Source: Natronomonas marina (GTDB lineage: Archaea > Halobacteriota > Halobacteria > Halobacteriales > Haloarculaceae). From it: a DNA stretch of 64,000 nt. Made by a program: the position numbers and the translations under genes. Below are positions 60,648 through 64,000 of this stretch, in pieces; position 1 is the first letter of the stretch; the number at the start of each line of letters is the position of its first letter. The DNA is taken from assembly GCF_024298905.1 (NCBI RefSeq), contig NZ_CP101154.1, positions 3,188,932 through 3,252,931 on the forward strand, read 5' to 3'. The notes under the pieces were generated by a model that was given only the letters and a program-made list of their open reading frames with translations, was not told where the DNA came from and did no database searches.

Positions 60648-61187
60648 CTATGCTCCGCTACGACTGTGCTCGTAGACGTAGCTGAAAACGAGGCTGAGTG
60701 GGACGGCTATCCAGATCGTCCACACGACCACTACCAAGATGGTAAGGGGGTACAGCTCAAAGAACGCTCCGAGGAACTCGGTGAGCGAGGTCGGCGGGTC
60801 AACTCCCCCGTATGGGTTCAAAAACTGGTAGCCGTACACCGGAGCCAGTAGCAACCACACGGCAGTTCCGGCAAGGTAGTTTCCGGCGACCGTGACCAAC
60901 GCTGCGACGGCACTGTAGTATGGGACACTCGCCGGCAGGGAGCGCCATGTGAGCGCCCCGACCACGAATCCCGTGGCGATGTACACCGGGGTCGCAGACA
61001 GAATCACCCCTGCGGAACCCACCGTACCCGAAACCAGCGTACTCACCGGAGCAAACACGATTCCACCGGCGAGGACACCGGCGGCCATACTGTAGCCGGC
61101 CCCGACGTCCTGTCGGTCCCCGAGCGGCAACCGTGTCGGTCCGTATCGACCGTACAGCCGCACCACTCGGTCCAGCCTGGCTACCAT
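60648..61187 (-). CDS. Multi-pass membrane protein, unknown function
   Basis: 179 residues from ATG at 61187 (the open frame continues 30 codons upstream into basic, unlike sequence). Four helices: SMAAGVLAGGIVFAPVSTLVSG, VILSATPVYIATGFVVGAL, AVAALVTVAGNYLAGTAVWLLL and YPLTILVVVVWTIWIAVPLSLVF. No motif recognised. It is the only gene between elements B and C; the stop lies 69 bp above the end of B. Confidence 0.65.
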   Translation of the reverse strand: MVARLDRVVRLYGRYGPTRLPLGDRQDVGAGYSMAAGVLAGGIVFAPVSTLVSGTVGSAGVILSATPVYIATGFVVGALTWRSLPASVPYYSAVAALVTVAGNYLAGTAVWLLLAPVYGYQFLNPYGGVDPPTSLTEFLGAFFELYPLTILVVVVWTIWIAVPLSLVFSYVYEHSRSGA

Positions 61188-61403
61188 GACGCTCTGCACT
61201 CGTAATTTGTACTTGAAAAACTTTTCTCCGCCGGCTGGACTGCATCTCGCTGTCCATCTCCCGATCTGGGGCAGCATAGGCTACAGGATAGACCAGATAC
61301 ACAGGTAGAACAGTCCACTCACTGAATAATCGAATACAATCCAATCGATATATTTCTAGTCTACATCGACCGATCCGATCTTCTCCGGTGTCCGCTCTCT
61401 TGG

Positions 61404-61495
61404 CATGCCACATTCGCGCCCTCTATGCAGCAGACCTCTGCAACCCTATTCACCTGATGGCAGAAACAGCCTGACCGATAAAGAGCATATACGGC
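61404..61495 (+). repeat. Palindromic intergenic element C (diverged)
   Basis: attcgcgccctctatgcagca starts the copy. The core cctattcacctgatggcagaaac aligns with element D and the right arm (gataaagagcatata) is degenerate. It stands between the 60648-61187 gene and the plus-strand gene at 61611. The rest of the 61188-61610 gap holds the promoter of that gene and no other feature. Confidence 0.6.
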
Positions 61496-61610
61496 ACTGG
61501 TAGGGACGGTTGATGTTATCCATTGTCTCAGTCACTTGTACCCATTGTGCGTTTGCAGGTAGCAGAAATTCGGTTGCTGAATTTATTATCGGGCCCCGCT
61601 AGTGGAGAGT

Positions 61611-61802
61611 ATGGTCCTCCAGACAGAGAGTGGGAACAGGACACAGCAGGCAGGCGTCGTCGCTGGCAGTGCTGCAGTTATGTTCGCTGCTGCAGCAACG
61701 ACCGATGGACTGTTTTCAGGTGTGATGTTCGGTGCAGCGGTTGTGACGATTCTCTCCGCACTTGCGCTCTATGCGGCCGCCTACCGGGAGAAAGAGAACT
61801 GA
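61611..61802 (+). CDS. Small membrane protein, unknown function
   Basis: 63 residues from the ATG at 61611 (an in-frame GTG at 61602 is possible). A TATA-like tttattat (61582-61589) lies about 25 nt upstream, so a leaderless mRNA is likely. Two helices (GVVAGSAAVMFAAAATTDGLF, MFGAAVVTILSALALYAAAY). It is the only gene between elements C and D, and is on the plus strand unlike the others. Confidence 0.6.
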   Translation: MVLQTESGNRTQQAGVVAGSAAVMFAAAATTDGLFSGVMFGAAVVTILSALALYAAAYREKEN

Positions 61803-61837
61803 TCACGAATTCTCCGATGTGACCGTACTCATCTCAT

Positions 61838-61931
61838 GCTGCATTCGCGCCCTCTATTCAGAAGGCCGCTGCAGACCTACTCAGCTGCTGTCAGAAACGG
61901 TCTGGCCGATATAGAGCGTGGATGCAGCAGA
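61838..61931 (+). repeat. Palindromic intergenic element D (complete)
   Basis: The left arm tgctgcattcgcgccctcta (61838-61857) and right arm tagagcgtggatgcagca (61913-61930) are imperfect inverted repeats of about 25 bp. The core contains ctactcagctgctgtcagaa. This is the most complete copy. The minus-strand gene stop at 62004 lies 73 bp further, and the interval resembles that after element B. Confidence 0.75.
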
Positions 61932-62003
61932 TTGCCCCTGTTCGTTTCAACGTGCCTGCGATGAATCAGCCGTGAGGACGAGTCTGCAGATGTATTGAAT
62001 TAG

Positions 62004-62240
62004 CTATTTTTGAGTTTCATCTGCAGTCGACGACTCTGCGGAGTTTTCAACTGTCTTTTGAGAGCTTTCAATTATTGGGAAGTAATCGAAGCCGAGGTAC
62101 AGAAGGGCACCCAGTACTATCAGGCGTAAGAGACCTCCGTTACCGGATGGGTGGAGAATGAAACCGGTGAGCGCGATGGCTGCGACAAGGATAGCTGTAC
62201 ACCGGCGAACCGTTTGCCGGAGGAGAGCAGGGTTATCCAT
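62004..62240 (-). CDS. Small membrane protein, unknown function
   Basis: 78 residues with two helices (TAILVAAIALTGFILHPSG and GLLRLIVLGALLYLGFDYF) and an acidic tail (ENSAESSTADETQ). The Arg-rich N-terminus suggests a cytoplasmic start. A TATA-like gtttagac lies about 15-20 nt upstream of the ATG on the minus strand. It is the only gene between elements D and E. Confidence 0.6.
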   Translation of the reverse strand: MDNPALLRQTVRRCTAILVAAIALTGFILHPSGNGGLLRLIVLGALLYLGFDYFPIIESSQKTVENSAESSTADETQK

Positions 62241-62408
62241 ACGGTAGAGCGTCTAAACGGATGGCTGTAAAAACCTATCGTTGCAGAGGCTGTACTTCAA
62301 GAACGGCAGGTCCAGACCGCCACTGCTGTATTCATCCTCTACAAATACCGATAGCTATAACCCCCTGTACTGGCCGATTCACTTCTTTGCTTCTCTCGCC
62401 AAGAACAA

Positions 62409-62500
62409 TGCTGCATTCGCGCTCTGTATTCAGCAGGGCCCGTGATACTTACTCAGAGTCTGTCAGATCCCGATTGCTGAATATAGAGGGTATACTCAGA
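62409..62500 (+). repeat. Palindromic intergenic element E
   Basis: The left arm tgctgcattcgcgctctgta begins at 62409; 62418-62489 matches element B exactly. The right arm (tatagagggtatactcag) is partly degenerate. A further partial left arm, tgctgtattcatcctctac, lies at 62324-62342. Both sit in the 352-bp gap (62241-62592) before the histidine kinase. Confidence 0.75.
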
Positions 62501-62592
62501 GTCGGTTCGGGGCAACCGGTCTGGATACGTTGCTCGACTCACGGGCCGATACTTCAATAACACTCACAGCAGTATGCCCACATGACTGACTG

Positions 62593-64000
62593 ATGGTTGG
62601 ACAGTGGACTCTCTTTTTTATCCCGCTCTTTGGGGGTGCAGGGATTCTGTTCGGTCTGGCTGTCCTTGCGTTCAATAACCGTGACACACGCGGCGCGACG
62701 CCGCTGGGAGGATACCTCGTCACGACGGGCCTGTACAACGTTTTCTACGCGCTGCAACTGTGGGACACGACGCCCGGAGGAAGCCTCTTGTGGGCGCAAT
62801 TGCAGCTGCCAATGTGGAGTTCGGCTGCCGTTTTTGGACTCCTCTTCGCGATCGAGTACACGAACCGAGAAACATGGCTCAGTCCCGCCCGCGTTGCCGC
62901 GCTCTTCATGCCCCCTGCCATAGCGACCGTTCTCTTTGTGCTGCAGCCGGAGCTGTTCTTTGCGAACGTACGGATGCGTGAGGAGCTCTCACTGGTGATT
63001 ATGGCCGCCGACAAACGGACCGGCTGGTGGCTCATTCTCGCATACGGATACGGGGTCGTACTACTCGGAACGGCACTCATCAGTCTTCGATTCCTCCGCT
63101 CGATTCGCGTCGGGCAGTTTCGCGGCCAAGCACTGTTACTCGTCGTCGGCTACACGGCCACCATCGGAAGCAACGCCCTCCAGAACAGTTTCGGGTTTCA
63201 GGTGTCATTCGCGTCGCTCGGCTTCGCCGTGACCGGAATCATCGTTTACGTCGCGGTGTTCAGGTTCGGACTGTTCACCTCAGTGCCCGTCGCCAGACGG
63301 ACCATCCTGGAAACCATGGCAGATGGGTTTCTCGTGGTCGATCAGGAGGGCCAGATCATCGACGCAAACCAGCAGGCCCGGGAGATATTCGGCGGTGAAC
63401 CAGTTATCGATAAGCCAGTCGAGGCGGTCTATCCAGCGTACGAAGGTGAGATTCGAGGTCAACAAAACGGCCACGCAAGGCGCGAATACCAGCGCCACAT
63501 TGGCGACCGGGACAGAGTCTTCGACGTCCAGATCTCTCCAGTGGCTGGCATTGGAGGCGGGGTCGATGCGCACGTCGTCCGTTTCAGCGACATCACCGAG
63601 CGCAAAGAGCGTGAGCGGGAACTGGAAGCGACGAAGCGCGATCTCGAACGGTCGAACGAGAAACTCGACCGGTTTGCCAGTATGGTGAGCCACGATCTGC
63701 GGAACCCACTGACCGTGATCAAGGGTCGGGCGGAACTCCTTCGAGGACAGGCCCCTGCGGACGACGTCGAGCCCATCGAGAAGAGCGCCGAACGGATGGA
63801 GACGATGATCGAGGACCTGCTGACGCTGTCACGAGCGGGCGAAAGCGTCGCGGAGGCCGAACCCGTTTTGCTGGCGGGGGTCGTCGAAGACAGCTGGGCG
63901 GCCGTCAGTAGTGACGACGTCGAACTCGACGTCGATGTTCCGGATGACGTGGAAGTTGAGGCCGACGTTGACCGTCTTCGACACGTTTTCGAGAACCTCT
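62593..64000 (+). CDS. Membrane sensor histidine kinase with 7TM and PAS domains, 3' end missing
   Basis: 469 residues visible from ATG at 62593; the window ends inside the ATPase domain. The first about 225 residues hold seven hydrophobic segments (LFFIPLFGGAGILFGLAVLAF, GYLVTTGLYNVFYAL, SSAAVFGLLFAIEYTNRE, ...), the 7TM sensor region of this class. A PAS domain follows (about 237-345, LETMADGFLVVDQEGQIIDANQQAREIFGG). HisKA is RFASMVSHDLRNPLTVIKGRAELL, with phosphoacceptor His367. The start of the N box (VDRLRHVFENL) is visible. It was not obvious as a complete frame because it has no stop in the window. Confidence 0.88.
   Translation, partial: MVGQWTLFFIPLFGGAGILFGLAVLAFNNRDTRGATPLGGYLVTTGLYNVFYALQLWDTTPGGSLLWAQLQLPMWSSAAVFGLLFAIEYTNRETWLSPARVAALFMPPAIATVLFVLQPELFFANVRMREELSLVIMAADKRTGWWLILAYGYGVVLLGTALISLRFLRSIRVGQFRGQALLLVVGYTATIGSNALQNSFGFQVSFASLGFAVTGIIVYVAVFRFGLFTSVPVARRTILETMADGFLVVDQEGQIIDANQQAREIFGGEPVIDKPVEAVYPAYEGEIRGQQNGHARREYQRHIGDRDRVFDVQISPVAGIGGGVDAHVVRFSDITERKERERELEATKRDLERSNEKLDRFASMVSHDLRNPLTVIKGRAELLRGQAPADDVEPIEKSAERMETMIEDLLTLSRAGESVAEAEPVLLAGVVEDSWAAVSSDDVELDVDVPDDVEVEADVDRLRHVFENL

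Noticed and set aside
60119-62500. CRISPR or classical integron for the repeated elements
   Set aside because: Units are about 95 bp and diverged, intervals hold genes, and there is no cas gene. No integrase gene or attC-type core was seen either, so only a cassette-like layout is claimed.

Overview
The window reads as chromosomal DNA of an extremely halophilic archaeon (class Halobacteria). The proteins are strongly acidic and the DNA is GC-rich. Many starts are ATGA/GTGA-coupled or sit 25-35 nt below a TATA-like box. It carries archaeal hallmarks: geranylgeranylglyceryl phosphate synthase, pantoate kinase plus phosphopantothenate synthetase, archaeal-type AspRS, and a seven-cysteine-pair-style zinc-ribbon TopA tail. 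I cannot fix the genus. I found no rRNA, no tRNA and no CRISPR array.

Layout. (1) 1-19.6 kb, cell-surface and glycan region. It starts with the 3' end of a secreted Ig-like protein and a beta-helix lipoprotein. A minus-strand set follows: sulfatase-fold hydrolase, polysaccharide deacetylase, GNAT, two GT4 and one GT2 glycosyltransferases. Next come UDP-GlcNAc 2-epimerase and UDP-ManNAc dehydrogenase, small regulators (DUF7344-like, PadR, HalOD1), an SDR-like protein with degenerate catalytic motifs, a Thr/Pro-repeat surface protein and a histidine kinase. (2) 19.8-27.9 kb, metabolism: cydAB with a small third gene, a PhzF protein, small membrane proteins, a purine-type phosphoribosyltransferase, a UbiA prenyltransferase and MTA phosphorylase. 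(3) 28-42 kb, information processing: scpA-smc, gatB, topA and GGGPS, interrupted by two adjacent toxin-antitoxin modules. (4) 42-45.3 kb: a frameshifted UspA, aspS, an unusual cluster of structured hairpins downstream of aspS, and a DUF433/DUF5615 toxin-antitoxin pair. (5) 45.5-53.9 kb: a complete nine-gene Mrp-type cation/proton antiporter operon on the minus strand. (6) 54-58.6 kb: archaeal CoA synthesis genes (pantoate kinase, phosphopantothenate synthetase) flanking an HxxxD acyltransferase. (7) 58.6-64 kb, AT-richer accessory DNA: a solitary tnpB element, then a run of about 95-bp inverted-repeat elements with exactly one small gene between each pair, ending in a membrane histidine kinase cut by the window end.

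The two signals I think most deserve follow-up are these. One is the cassette-like array at 60.1-62.6 kb: five related palindromic elements alternate with single small genes, and elements A, B and D sit 63-73 bp below the stop of the neighbouring gene. The other is the set of intergenic hairpins at 44.35-44.63 kb (and 42.19 kb). Their outer stems differ in sequence but stay paired, and most enclose a tandem GA/GA step and a GNA-type triloop. The first of them contains the aspS stop codon, and the last codons of aspS are repeated twice downstream, once with only synonymous changes.
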